From Rhodanobacter lindaniclasticus (GTDB lineage: Bacteria; Pseudomonadota; Gammaproteobacteria; Xanthomonadales; Rhodanobacteraceae), in assembly GCF_004799035.1 (NCBI RefSeq), contig NZ_MWIO01000007.1:1-62490 (forward strand): a stretch of 62,490 nucleotides of DNA, read 5' to 3'. Of this stretch, positions 18,929 to 27,694 are shown piece by piece. The notes beneath the pieces are model-generated. The model was not told the DNA's origin. It did not search any database and was given only the letters and a program-made list of their open reading frames with translations. The first letter of the stretch is position 1; each line of letters opens with the position of its first letter. Both the position numbers and the translations under genes were made by a program.

Positions 18929-20074
18929 ATGACGATGATTGAAACCAAGCTGCCCAAGGTCGGTACGACGATTTTCAGCGTGATGAGCCAGTTGGCGGTG
19001 CAGCACCAGGCGGTCAACCTCGGCCAGGGATTCCCCGATTTCGAACCGCCGCCGGAACTGCGCGATGCATTGACGCGGGCGATGAACGCAGGCAAGAACC
19101 AGTACGCCCCGATGCACGGCACCGCCGGCCTGCGCGAGCAGATCGCGCTGAAGACCGAGCGCCTGTACGGGCGCAAGCTCGACGTCGATACCGACATCAC
19201 GGTCACCTCCGGTGCCACCGAGGCGATCTTCGCGGCGATCGCCGCGACGGTGCGCGCGGGCGAAGAGGTGATCGTGTTCGACCCGGCCTACGACTGCTAC
19301 GAGCCGGCGATCGAACTGCAGGGTGCGCGCGCGGTGCACATTCCGCTGACCGTGCCGGCGTTCGCGATCGACTGGCAGCGCGTGCGCGACGCGGTGACGC
19401 CGAAGACGCGCATGATCCTCATCAACACCCCGCACAATCCGTCCGGTGCGGTGCTCTCGGCGGCCGACCTGGACGAGCTGGCGGCAATCGTGCGCGACAC
19501 CGGCATCGTGGTGCTGTCCGATGAGGTGTACGAGCACATCGTCTACGATGGTGCCCACGAGAGCGTGCTGCGCCACCCGGAGCTGGCCGAGCGCAGCATC
19601 GTGGTTTCCTCGTTCGGCAAGACCTACCACTGCACCGGCTGGAAGGTCGGTTACGCGGTGGCGCCGGCCGCGTTGTCGGCCGAGTTCCGCAAGGTGCACC
19701 AGTACCTGACCTTCTGCACGTTCCATCCGGCGCAGGTGGCCTTCGCCGAATTCATGGCCAGCACGCCGCAGCACTACCTGGAGTTGCCGGCGTTCTACCG
19801 GGCCAAGCGCGATCGCTTCCGCGCGCTGCTGGCGCCCTCGCGTTTCAAGTTGCTCGACGTGCCGGGCGGCTATTTCCAGCTGGTCGATTACTCGGCGATC
19901 CGCGACGAGGACGATCTCGCCTTCAGTCGATGGCTGGTGGAGCAGGGCGGGGTGGCGACGATTCCGCTGACGCCGTTCTGCGAACGCCCGCCGGGCACCC
20001 GCCTGTTGCGCCTGTGCTTCGCCAAGAGCGACGCCACCATGGAGGCGGCCGCCGAGCGGCTGTGCCGGCTGTGA
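18929..20074 (+). CDS. Methionine/glutamine-type aminotransferase (YbdL-like)
   Basis: A 381-aa pyridoxal-phosphate aminotransferase of fold type I. The lysine that holds the cofactor is in SSFGKTYHCTGWKVGY (about Lys231). Other landmarks are VNLGQGFPDFEPPPELRDAL, TVTSGATEAIFAAI, INTPHNPSGAV and LSDEVYEHIVYDG. The pattern fits the YbdL group, which transaminates methionine or its keto acid 4-methylthio-2-oxobutanoate with glutamine or other donors. The next gene, three bases downstream, is an omega-amidase, the usual partner that removes the alpha-ketoglutaramate formed when glutamine is the donor. Alternative start: Met3. Confidence 0.88.
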   Translation: MTMIETKLPKVGTTIFSVMSQLAVQHQAVNLGQGFPDFEPPPELRDALTRAMNAGKNQYAPMHGTAGLREQIALKTERLYGRKLDVDTDITVTSGATEAIFAAIAATVRAGEEVIVFDPAYDCYEPAIELQGARAVHIPLTVPAFAIDWQRVRDAVTPKTRMILINTPHNPSGAVLSAADLDELAAIVRDTGIVVLSDEVYEHIVYDGAHESVLRHPELAERSIVVSSFGKTYHCTGWKVGYAVAPAALSAEFRKVHQYLTFCTFHPAQVAFAEFMASTPQHYLELPAFYRAKRDRFRALLAPSRFKLLDVPGGYFQLVDYSAIRDEDDLAFSRWLVEQGGVATIPLTPFCERPPGTRLLRLCFAKSDATMEAAAERLCRL

Positions 20075-20076
20075 CC

Positions 20077-20877
20077 ATGCTGCCGCTGACCGTGTCGCTG
20101 GTGCAGGGCGCCACGCGCTGGCACGACGCGCCGGCCAACCGCGATTACTACGGCGAGCTGGTGCGTCGTGCGCGCGGCAGTGACCTGGTGGTGCTGCCGG
20201 AGACCTTTCTGTCCGGCTTCAGCAACGACACCCGCGCCAGTGCCGACACGATGGAGGGCGAGAGCCTGCCCTGGCTGCGCGCGCTGGCTGCCGAGGTGGG
20301 GGCGGTGGTCTGCGGCAGTCTGGCCATCCGCGAGGACGAGGTGGTCTACAACCGCCTGTTGTGGATGCGCCCGGATGGCAGCTTCGAGCAGTACGACAAG
20401 CGCCACCTGTTCCGCATGGCCGGCGAGCACACCCGCTACGGCAGCGGCAGCCGGCGGCCGATCGTGGGGCTCAAGGGTTGGCGCATCCTGCCGCAGGTCT
20501 GCTACGACCTGCGTTTCCCGGTGTGGCTGCGCAATCGCCGGCTCGCCTCGGCCAGCGGCGGCATGGATTACGACCTGGCCGTGTTCGTGGCGAACTGGCC
20601 GGCCGCGCGGCGCCACCCGTGGCGCACCTTGCTGCGCGCGCGGGCGATCGAGAACCTTGCCTGCGTGGTCGGCGTGAACCGGGTCGGCGTGGACGGCAAC
20701 GAGATTGCCTATGCCGGCGACAGCGCGGTGATCGATCCGGTGGGCGAGGCGATGGTGGAACTGGGCGCGCAGGAACAGGTGGTCACCGTCACTCTCGACC
20801 CGGCCCCGCTGCTGGCGCATCGCGAACGCTTCCCGGCATGGATGGATGCGGACTCATTCACGCTTGACGCGGATTGA
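20077..20877 (+). CDS. Omega-amidase (YafV/NIT2-like)
   Basis: A 266-aa carbon-nitrogen hydrolase of the nitrilase superfamily that hydrolyses alpha-ketoglutaramate or alpha-ketosuccinamate to the dicarboxylic keto acid and ammonia. The catalytic triad is visible: Glu42 in LPETFLSGFSN, Lys108 in QYDKRHLFRMAGEH, and Cys142 in PQVCYDLRFPVW. The usual VANWPAARRHPWRTLLRARA follows. The start ATG is two bases after the aminotransferase stop, indicating one transcript. Together the pair makes glutamine transamination effectively irreversible and salvages methionine. Confidence 0.92.
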   Translation: MLPLTVSLVQGATRWHDAPANRDYYGELVRRARGSDLVVLPETFLSGFSNDTRASADTMEGESLPWLRALAAEVGAVVCGSLAIREDEVVYNRLLWMRPDGSFEQYDKRHLFRMAGEHTRYGSGSRRPIVGLKGWRILPQVCYDLRFPVWLRNRRLASASGGMDYDLAVFVANWPAARRHPWRTLLRARAIENLACVVGVNRVGVDGNEIAYAGDSAVIDPVGEAMVELGAQEQVVTVTLDPAPLLAHRERFPAWMDADSFTLDAD

Positions 20878-20902
20878 CGAGCGCTGACCGTCACCGGACG
20901 CG

Positions 20903-20997
20903 TGTAGGAGCCCGCTCGCGGGCGATGCTCCTGCGCTCTTGCGAATCCCGAATCCTCAATCCCATCCAGGGGCATCGCCCGCGAGCGGGCTCCTACA
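20903..20997. repeat. REP pair (BIME-like) overlapping the end of arsC
   Basis: Arms 20903-20928 and 20972-20997 are perfect inverted copies (TGTAGGAG then CCCGCTCGCGGG then CGATGC), 43 bases apart. They match the pair at 12424-12500. The second arm contains the stop codon of the minus-strand arsC gene (TAG of GTAGGAG). Confidence 0.88.
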
Positions 20998-21337
20998 AGA
21001 TGGCCAGCACCGCTTCCGGCGGCCGGCCGATCACGGCCTTGCCGTTGGCGACCACGATCGGCCGCTCGATCAGCCGTGGATGCGCCACCATGGCGGCGAT
21101 CAGTGCCTGGTCATCGAGCGAGGGCGAATCCAGGCCGAGCTCGGCGTATTCCGCTTCGCCGGTGCGCAGCAGTTGCCGTGCGGTCATGCCCAGTTGCTTG
21201 AGCAGGCCGCTCAGTTCCTTCGCGGTGGGCGGCGTGTCGAGGTAGTTGATCACTTCCACGTCGTCGGCACGGCCCTGCAGCAGGGCCAGCGTGGCGCGCG
21301 ACTTGGAGCAGCGGTTGTTGTGGTAGATGCGGATCAT
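20993..21337 (-). CDS. arsC: ArsC/Spx-family arsenate reductase (glutaredoxin type)
   Basis: A 114-aa thioredoxin-fold protein. Cys10 in YHNNRCSKSRATLALL is the catalytic cysteine of the glutaredoxin-dependent arsenate reductases; YLDTPPTAKELSGLLKQLG and LIERPIVVANGKAVIGRPPE are the matching mid and C-terminal motifs. The reaction is arsenate to arsenite using glutathione/glutaredoxin, or an unidentified role as in YffB-type relatives, since no ars operon is near. The start lies eight bases after rluB, on the same transcript. The last residues are followed directly by a REP arm that supplies the TAG stop. Confidence 0.82.
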   Translation of the reverse strand: MIRIYHNNRCSKSRATLALLQGRADDVEVINYLDTPPTAKELSGLLKQLGMTARQLLRTGEAEYAELGLDSPSLDDQALIAAMVAHPRLIERPIVVANGKAVIGRPPEAVLAIL

Positions 21338-21345
21338 CGACGGCC

Positions 21346-22746
21346 TCAGCGATTGCCGGAGCGGTTGCCGCCGCGGCCCGGCGGACGTCCGCCGCCGTGG
21401 CCCTTGGGCCGCGGGCTGCCTGGGGCGCGGTTGCCGCCCTGGCCACGGCCGGCGTGGCCGGGACGGTTGGCGGGAGCACGGTTGCCGTTGTTGCCGCTGG
21501 CGCCGGCGTACGGGTTGCCGGCTGCGGGCGCGCCGCGCGACCGGCCGCCGGCCGCACCGCGATTGCCGGTGGTCGCGCCGGCCAGGCCGCGCCGACCGCT
21601 GGGACGGGGGCTGCCATCGCGGGATTCGCCGGCAAACCAGGTGCGCACCGAAGGCAGCTCCTGGCCCGGTGCCACGCGGCGACCCTTGCCGCGCCGCTTC
21701 GCATTCCCCGGTGTGCGCTCCGGGGTCGCCACGTTGCCGTTGACCTCGCGGCCGTTGCGCGGCGCGGACTTGCGGCCGCGCACGGGCTCTTCGCGGATGC
21801 GGTCGTAGGCGCGCAACTCGCGCGCTTCGTCCTGGCCGCTGGTCCAGGCGCTGCCGGTGCCGCGCTCCGGACGGTATTCGGTGACGCCGCGCGTGGCGCG
21901 GCGCTGGTGCAGGATCGGACTCAGCGTCAGCACCGGCTGGGCGAGGCCGAGCCCGCTGGTCTGGCGCAGCTGCTTGACGCTCTCGGCGTCGAGTGCCTCG
22001 CATTCGCCGCGGCGCAGGTTGCGCGGCAACTCGATGCGGCCGTAGCGGATGCGCTTGAGCCGGCTGACCAGGAAGCCCTGCGAATCCCACAACCGGCGCA
22101 CTTCGCGGTTGCGGCCTTCGCGGATCACCACGCGGAACCAGCTGTGGCTGCCACCGCGGCTGATCACGGCGATCTCGTCGAAGCGGGCAGGGCCGTCTTC
22201 CAGCTCCACGCCGGCCTTCAGGCGTTCGATGACCTCGTCCGGCACCTCGCCATGCACACGGCAGAGGTATTCGCGCTCCATGCCGCTCTTGGGATGCATC
22301 AGGCCGTTGGCCAGTTCACCGTCGGTGGTCAGCAGCAGCAGGCCGGTGGTGTTGATGTCCAGCCGGCCCACGGCAACCCATCGGGCGCCCTTGAGCTGGG
22401 GCAACTGCTCGAACACGGTGGGCCGGCCTTCGGGGTCCTCGCGGGTGGTCAGTACACCTTCGGGCTTGTGGTAGATCAGCACCTCGGCGTCGTTGCGGTT
22501 GTCGGTGGCCACCACGAACTGCTTGCCGTCCATGACCACGCGGTCACCGGCCTTGACGCTCATGCCGATCTCGGCGGGGCTGCCGTTGAGTTCGATCTCG
22601 CCGGCCTGGATGCGCTGCTCCAGCATGCGGCGCGAACCGAGGCCGGCGTTGGCGAGCACCTTGTGCAGGCGCTCCTCCAGGGCGGGGCCGTCGGCGGGGC
22701 GCGTATCGCGCTTCAGGGTAAGAACGGATTTTTGCGGCGCAGTCAT
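21346..22746 (-). CDS. rluB: 23S rRNA pseudouridine(2605) synthase with long RG-rich tail
   Basis: A 466-aa enzyme that converts uridine 2605 of 23S rRNA to pseudouridine. An S4 RNA-binding domain (residues about 24-70, with RRMLEQRIQAGEIELNG) precedes the catalytic domain, whose aspartate is Asp130 in VGRLDINTTGLLLLTTDG; REGRNREVRRLWDSQGF and KRIRYGRIELP are typical of the RluB/E/F group. Enzymes of this type usually end near residue 290. Here about 175 more residues follow, disordered and very rich in Gly, Arg, Asn and Pro, probably an RNA-contacting tail. The start codon overlaps the scpB stop (ATGA). Confidence 0.92.
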   Translation of the reverse strand: MTAPQKSVLTLKRDTRPADGPALEERLHKVLANAGLGSRRMLEQRIQAGEIELNGSPAEIGMSVKAGDRVVMDGKQFVVATDNRNDAEVLIYHKPEGVLTTREDPEGRPTVFEQLPQLKGARWVAVGRLDINTTGLLLLTTDGELANGLMHPKSGMEREYLCRVHGEVPDEVIERLKAGVELEDGPARFDEIAVISRGGSHSWFRVVIREGRNREVRRLWDSQGFLVSRLKRIRYGRIELPRNLRRGECEALDAESVKQLRQTSGLGLAQPVLTLSPILHQRRATRGVTEYRPERGTGSAWTSGQDEARELRAYDRIREEPVRGRKSAPRNGREVNGNVATPERTPGNAKRRGKGRRVAPGQELPSVRTWFAGESRDGSPRPSGRRGLAGATTGNRGAAGGRSRGAPAAGNPYAGASGNNGNRAPANRPGHAGRGQGGNRAPGSPRPKGHGGGRPPGRGGNRSGNR

Positions 22747-23606
22747 GCGCTTTGCTCCTTGGTATCTTGATCGTCGGCGTCGGTTTCGACGGCCGTGGTC
22801 GTCGGGCTGGCCGAAGGCGAACCGGGATGGTCGGCGGCTTCGTCGGACCCGGATGGGCCGCTGGACGCCTGGGCGTCGGCGGCGAGGGTGGGGTGATGGG
22901 CGTCGTCCGGTGATCCGGAGTCCGACTCGGCGTCGGGCAACGGTTCGCGCGGGGAGTCGGTCTCGTCCGGATCGGTCGCTTCCGCAACCAGGTCATCCGC
23001 CTCGGCGTCCGGGTCGATGGGCAGGTCGCGGGCGATGCGCGCCGGCAGCGGCTCGGGCTCGAAGCGCATCTGCGGATCCTCCATGTCGCGGATCTCCGAC
23101 AGCGGCGGCAACTGGTCGAGCGATTTCAGGTTGAAGTAGTCGAGGAAGGCGCGCGTGGTGCCGAACAGCGCCGGCTTGCCGGGCACGTCGCGATGGCCGA
23201 CCACGCGAATCCACTCGCGCTCCTCCATCGTCTTGATGATGTTGGATGACACCACCACGCCGCGGATCTGCTCGATCTCGGGGCGGGTGATCGGCTGCCG
23301 GTAGGCGATCAGCGCCAGCGTTTCCAGCAGGGCGCGCGAGTAGCGGCTGGGCCGCTCGGTCCACATCCGCGAGATCCACGGGTGCACCTCCTGGCGTACC
23401 TGGTAGCGGAAGCCGGAGGCGACCTCCTTCAGTTCGATGCCGCGCCCTGCGCAGTCGTCCGCCAGGGATTCCAGCGCCTGGGCGATTTGCTGCGAGCCGA
23501 CGTCCTCGTCCTCGTTGAACAGGTCGCCGAGCTGGTGCAGGGTCATCGGTTGGGTCGACGCCAGCAAGGCGGCCTCGATGATGGATTTGAGTTGGTCAAT
23601 CTGCAT
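22743..23606 (-). CDS. scpB: Segregation and condensation protein B
   Basis: A 287-aa kleisin-associated subunit of the SMC-ScpAB condensin complex, which organises the chromosome during replication. Two winged-helix domains cover residues 1-180: EAALLASTQPMTLHQLGDLF in the first and SRALLETLALIAYRQPITRP then EIEQIRGVVVSSNIIKTM in the second. The last 100 or so residues are disordered and strongly acidic (many Asp, Glu, Ser), longer than in most ScpB proteins. It is coupled to rluB by a four-base overlap and follows scpA by 41 bases. Confidence 0.95.
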   Translation of the reverse strand: MQIDQLKSIIEAALLASTQPMTLHQLGDLFNEDEDVGSQQIAQALESLADDCAGRGIELKEVASGFRYQVRQEVHPWISRMWTERPSRYSRALLETLALIAYRQPITRPEIEQIRGVVVSSNIIKTMEEREWIRVVGHRDVPGKPALFGTTRAFLDYFNLKSLDQLPPLSEIRDMEDPQMRFEPEPLPARIARDLPIDPDAEADDLVAEATDPDETDSPREPLPDAESDSGSPDDAHHPTLAADAQASSGPSGSDEAADHPGSPSASPTTTAVETDADDQDTKEQSA

Positions 23607-23647
23607 GGGTTCGAGTCGGTGCCGGGTCGGCGTGGTCGATGGGTGGA

Positions 23648-24580
23648 TCAGTCGCCGGACGGTCCGGCCAGCGCCGATTCGCCCGTTTGTGTGTCTTCCG
23701 CCGGCAGTTCGGCGGGCTCCTCGTGGCTGGCCTTGGCCTTGACGTAGATCGGCGCCAGCGGCACTTCCTGCACGATCTCGATCAGCATTTCCTTGGCCAG
23801 CTCCAGCATCGCCAGGAAGGTCACCACGATGCCCGGGCGGCCTTCAGCCAGGTCGAACAGATCCTCGAACCGGTGGAAGGTGTCGTCCTCCAGCCGGCTC
23901 AGCAGCTCGCCCATGCGCTGGCGCACGCTGAGCGCCTCGCGCTTGATCGCGTGATGCCCGAACAGTTCGGCGCGGTGCATCACGTCCTTGAGCGCCAACA
24001 ACAGCTCGGTCAGTTCCAGCGGGGGAGGCAGCCGGATCACGTTGCGCTCGCCGGTGTCGGCATGCACCACCACGCTGTCGCGCTCCATGCGCGGCAGGGC
24101 CTCGATGTCCTCGGCGGCCCGCTTGAAGCGTTCGTACTCCTGCAACCGGCGTACCAGTTCGGCGCGCGGGTCGTCCTCCAGCCCTTCCTCCTGTGGTGGG
24201 CGCGGCAGCAGCAGGCGCGATTTGATCTCGCCCAGGATCGCCGCCATCAACAGGTACTCGGCGGCCAGCTCCAGCCGCATCACGTCCCGCATCAGCTCGA
24301 TGTAGGCCATGTACTGCCGGGTGATCTCGGCTACCGGGATGTCCAGAATGTCCAGGTTCTGCCGGCGGATCAGGTACAGCAACAGGTCCAGCGGACCTTC
24401 GAACGACTCCAGGATGACCTCGAGCGCATCCGGCGGGATGTACAGGTCCTGCGGCATCTGCAGCATCGGTTCGCCGCGCACGATGGCCAGCGGCATTTCC
24501 TGTTGTTGCGGTACCGCGGCAAATGCGTCGGGCATGGTCGCGCCCGGATCGGACTGCTCGACGACGGGTTCAGTGCTCAT
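23648..24580 (-). CDS. scpA: Segregation and condensation protein A
   Basis: A 310-aa kleisin that bridges the SMC heads. The core motif FEGPLDLLLYLIRRQNLDIL starts at about residue 60, followed by MRLELAAEYLLMAAILGEIK and, near the C terminus, RPGIVVTFLAMLELAKEMLI. The first 55 residues are an extra low-complexity leader (Glu, Pro, Gln-rich). I chose the ATG at 24580 (MSTEPVVEQSDPG); a longer frame reaches 24658 without support. First gene of the scpA-scpB-rluB-arsC group. Confidence 0.93.
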   Translation of the reverse strand: MSTEPVVEQSDPGATMPDAFAAVPQQQEMPLAIVRGEPMLQMPQDLYIPPDALEVILESFEGPLDLLLYLIRRQNLDILDIPVAEITRQYMAYIELMRDVMRLELAAEYLLMAAILGEIKSRLLLPRPPQEEGLEDDPRAELVRRLQEYERFKRAAEDIEALPRMERDSVVVHADTGERNVIRLPPPLELTELLLALKDVMHRAELFGHHAIKREALSVRQRMGELLSRLEDDTFHRFEDLFDLAEGRPGIVVTFLAMLELAKEMLIEIVQEVPLAPIYVKAKASHEEPAELPAEDTQTGESALAGPSGD

Positions 24581-25421
24581 CAAGGCCTGTCTGGAGAGCC
24601 GTGTTCCACGGCTGGCAATGGGTTGCGCATGTTCAAACTTGTTCGTGTGCAGGCACAACGTGCTGCTTCGCGCCCGGAATGTATCCGCGCTCGAACGCGT
24701 CGTTGGGCGGCGTTCCCGGTATCACGTTTCTGTGCAACTCAAAAACCGAGGCGCGGTGGTCGGCGCCATCGTCCCGCCCGGCATGATGAATCCACGCATC
24801 GTGGTTCGGTCAGGCGGGTCGTCAGCGACCGTTGCGCTTCTGTTGCGGGTCGTCGGCCACGACAACAACGCAAGCCAACTGGCGAACAACTTCGGCGCCG
24901 CTGGCTTTTTGCCGGTCAGTCTGGGCACTTCGGTGGACTACCCTGGAGCGCCGAAGAGTCGGCAGCAAGCAGGTTCCTTGGATCCACGCGTGGTCACAGG
25001 GTAATGGCAAGCCGGACACAAGTCCAGTCGACGGAGCCGGTCGAAAGTGGCCCCTGGGGTTCATGTCCGCGCCCGCAACAGGCAGAATAGGGAGTCCTGC
25101 GGAGGGCGTAGGGTGTCGGTGGCGGCGCGTGACCCAATGTGACGCTGCGGGGCAAACACGAAAGCAGCTGACGACGCCGTCCGGGAGGAGATGTCGCCGG
25201 ATGGCGGGGAAATGCCCGGCCGGGACCCTCAGCCGTGCAGTTTGTCGATCGCAAACGGCGTGGTGGCGGGCCCGGAGAAACATGAGCTTGGTGGCACGGC
25301 AATTGCTTTAAACCTATGGACACCGGCACACCGAATCCAGGCGAGGGGCCGGCGCGGTCTCCGGACAATACGGGCGCGCTCCTGCCCTGGGCAGACACAT
25401 GCAGACAGGCGGTAACAGCTG
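24581..25421. other. 841-base non-coding stretch
   Basis: No open frame here has protein-like composition or a convincing start. It must hold the scpA promoter at its left end and, at its right end, the sigma-54 promoter of the PilZ gene. It looks more mixed in base use than the genes on either side. I see no tRNA, repeat copy or riboswitch; the length leaves room for upstream activator sites or a small RNA. Confidence 0.5.
25292..25307 (+). promoter_or_regulatory. Sigma-54 (-24/-12) promoter for the PilZ gene
   Basis: TGGCACGGCAATTGCT matches the sigma-54 consensus TGGCACG-N4-TTGC at every fixed position. GG (25293-25294) and GC (25305-25306) are separated by exactly ten bases. Predicted start of transcription is near 25318, giving a leader of about 104 bases. 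Expression would need RpoN plus an enhancer-binding activator. Confidence 0.8.
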
Positions 25422-25790
25422 ATGGCGATCGACAAACAGGGAAATGATCGTGGCGAGCCGGAGAAGTTGCGGCCGGCTCGCATGCAGATCGAGACGACGG
25501 TGCTGATCAGCCGGCACGGCGAGTCGCACCCCACCGAGCTGGTGGACATTTCGGCGACCGGCGCGCTGCTGCGCCGCCCGCTGGGCTGGACCGGGGAGGC
25601 GGGCCAGAGCTGGGTGCTGGACATGATCTTCGGGCACAACCTGCACATCCACCTGGAGGCGACGGTCGCGCGCATCTCCGATCACCACATCGGCTTTTCC
25701 TACAGCCGCATCCCCGAGGACAAGCAGGTGCCGCTGTGGAACCTGCTGGGCGGTTACGCCGATATCCTGGAGTACTGGAAGGACGGCTGA
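25422..25790 (+). CDS. PilZ-domain protein, likely cyclic-di-GMP binding
   Basis: A 122-aa single-domain protein. The PilZ binding loop is present as DISATG (Asp42, Ser44, Gly47). The arginine box that normally reads RxxxR is RPAR here (Arg17, Arg20), so affinity may differ. The rest is the usual beta barrel (VLDMIFGHNLHIHLEATVAR, HIGFSYSRIPEDKQVPLWNL) with a short C-terminal helix. No signal peptide. It is monocistronic, preceded by a perfect sigma-54 promoter and followed by a strong bidirectional terminator, so it belongs to an RpoN-dependent response such as motility or surface behaviour (inference). Confidence 0.85.
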   Translation: MAIDKQGNDRGEPEKLRPARMQIETTVLISRHGESHPTELVDISATGALLRRPLGWTGEAGQSWVLDMIFGHNLHIHLEATVARISDHHIGFSYSRIPEDKQVPLWNLLGGYADILEYWKDG

Positions 25791-25813
25791 GCCGGTTCCG
25801 CCGCGCCCGCATG

Positions 25814-25839
25814 AAAACGCCCGCATTTGCGGGCGTTTT
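25814..25839. terminator. Bidirectional terminator between the PilZ gene and fadD
   Basis: AAAACGCCCGCA and TGCGGGCGTTTT form a perfect 12-bp stem with a two-base loop, giving a T run on both strands between two convergent genes. Confidence 0.93.
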
Positions 25840-25862
25840 TGCAGGTGGATACCTGGAACCGG

Positions 25863-27548
25863 TCAGGCCGCGGGTTTCTTCTCGTCACGCAACTCGCGCC
25901 GCAGGATCTTGCCCACGTTGCTCTTGGGCAGGCTGTCGCGGAATTCGATCAGCTTGGGCCGCTTGTAGCCGGTCAGGTTCTCGCGGCAGAACTGCTTGAG
26001 CGCCTCCTCGGTGAGGTTCGGGTCCTTGCGCACCACGAACAGCTTCACCACTTCGCCGGAGTGTTCGTCGGGCATGCCGACCGCGGCCACTTCCAGCACG
26101 CCCGGGTGCGCCATCACCGCGTCCTCGACCTCGTTCGGATACACGTTGAAACCGGAGACCAGGATCATGTCCTTCTTGCGGTCGACAATGTAGAAGTAGC
26201 CGTTCTCGTCCATCTTCGCGATGTCGCCGGTGTGCAGCCAGCCGTCGGCGCCGAGCACCTTGGCGGTCTCGTCCGGGCGGTTCCAGTAGCCCTTCATCAC
26301 TTGCGGGCCCTGCACCATGAGTTCGCCGACTTCGCCGACCGGCAGCGGCTTGCCGTCCTCCGACCAGATCGCCACGTTGGTGGACGGCACGGGCAGGCCG
26401 ATCGAGCCGTTGTACTCCTCCAGGTCCAGCGGATTGATGCAGACCGCCGGCGAGGTTTCGGTGAGCCCGTAGGCCTCGGCGAGGGTGCAGCCGGTGGCCT
26501 GTTTCCAGCGCTCGGCCACCTTGCGCTGCACGGCCATGCCGCCGCCCAGGGTCAGGTGCAGGCGCGAGAAATCCAGCTCGGCGAAACCGGGCGTGTTGAG
26601 CAGCCCGTTGAACAAGGTGTTGACGCCGGTGATCGCAGTGAAACCCGAGGCCTTCAGTTCCTTGACGAAGCCGGGCATGTCGCGCGGGTTGGTGATCAGC
26701 CAGTTGAGTCCGCCGAGGCGGGCAAACACCAGGCCGTTCGCCGTCAGCGAAAAGATGTGGTACAGCGGCAGCGCGGTGATGATCACTTCCTCGCCGGGCT
26801 TGACCAGTTCGGTCCCGATCCAGGCAGCCGCCTGCAGCATGTTGGCGATCATGTTGCCGTGGGTCAGCATCGCGCCCTTGGCCACGCCGGTGGTGCCGCC
26901 GGTGTACTGCAGGAAGGCGATGTCGTCGTGGCCCATCGTGACCGGCTGCAGCGGGTGCGCCGCGCCCTGCGCCAACGCGTCGCGGAAACGTACGGCCTGC
27001 GGCAGGTGGAACGCCGGCACCATCTTCTTGACGTGCTTGAGCACGAAGTTGACCAGCGTGCCCTTGGGGAAACCGAGCAGGTCGCCGATGCCGGTGGTGA
27101 CGATGTGCTTGACCTGCGTCTGTGCCGCCACCTGCTGCAGGGTGGCCGCGAAATTGTCCAGCACCACGATGGCCTGGGCGCCGGAATCCTCCAGCTGGTG
27201 CTTCAGCTCGCGGGCCGTGTACATCGGGTTGGTGTTGACCACCACCAGCCCGGCGCGCAGGGCACCGAACAGGGCGATCGGATACTGCAGCACGTTGGGC
27301 AGCATGATCGCGATGCGATCGCCCTTGCCCAGCTTGAGCACGCCGGTGAGGTAGCCGGCGAACTGGCGGCTCATCTCGTCGATCTGTCCGTAACTGAGCT
27401 GGCGGCCGAAGTTGGCAAAGGCCGGGCGGTCACGGAAACGGGTAAACGCCTCCTCGAGTACGGCGGGGACCGAGGCGTACTGGTTGACGTCGATCTGACC
27501 GGGCACGCCGGCCGGATAGTGTTCCAGCCAGGGACGTTCGTTGCTCAT
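25863..27548 (-). CDS. fadD: Long-chain fatty-acid--CoA ligase
   Basis: A 561-aa AMP-forming ligase that activates long-chain fatty acids to acyl-CoA for beta-oxidation and lipid recycling, at the inner face of the cytoplasmic membrane. The ATP-binding P-loop is [20 protein letters not shown], followed by AYGLTETSP, the adenylate-binding [20 protein letters not shown] and the C-terminal catalytic lysine region [15 protein letters not shown]. Length matches E. coli FadD. I chose the ATG at 27548 ([14 protein letters not shown]), which gives the normal family N terminus; the frame extends 24 codons upstream without homology I recognise. Confidence 0.95.
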   Translation of the reverse strand: MSNERPWLEHYPAGVPGQIDVNQYASVPAVLEEAFTRFRDRPAFANFGRQLSYGQIDEMSRQFAGYLTGVLKLGKGDRIAIMLPNVLQYPIALFGALRAGLVVVNTNPMYTARELKHQLEDSGAQAIVVLDNFAATLQQVAAQTQVKHIVTTGIGDLLGFPKGTLVNFVLKHVKKMVPAFHLPQAVRFRDALAQGAAHPLQPVTMGHDDIAFLQYTGGTTGVAKGAMLTHGNMIANMLQAAAWIGTELVKPGEEVIITALPLYHIFSLTANGLVFARLGGLNWLITNPRDMPGFVKELKASGFTAITGVNTLFNGLLNTPGFAELDFSRLHLTLGGGMAVQRKVAERWKQATGCTLAEAYGLTETSPAVCINPLDLEEYNGSIGLPVPSTNVAIWSEDGKPLPVGEVGELMVQGPQVMKGYWNRPDETAKVLGADGWLHTGDIAKMDENGYFYIVDRKKDMILVSGFNVYPNEVEDAVMAHPGVLEVAAVGMPDEHSGEVVKLFVVRKDPNLTEEALKQFCRENLTGYKRPKLIEFRDSLPKSNVGKILRRELRDEKKPAA

Positions 27549-27694
27549 GCTCTTGGGTTCCCCGTGTGGTTCGATGCTGATGCCGTCAATGGGTGGAATC
27601 TGGATGTCGAACGCATCCATGATGGCCCATGCGCCAGATCATTGGAACATACGCCCGCGTACAGCGGCAAGCCGCGTGCCATGGAGTTCCGTCG

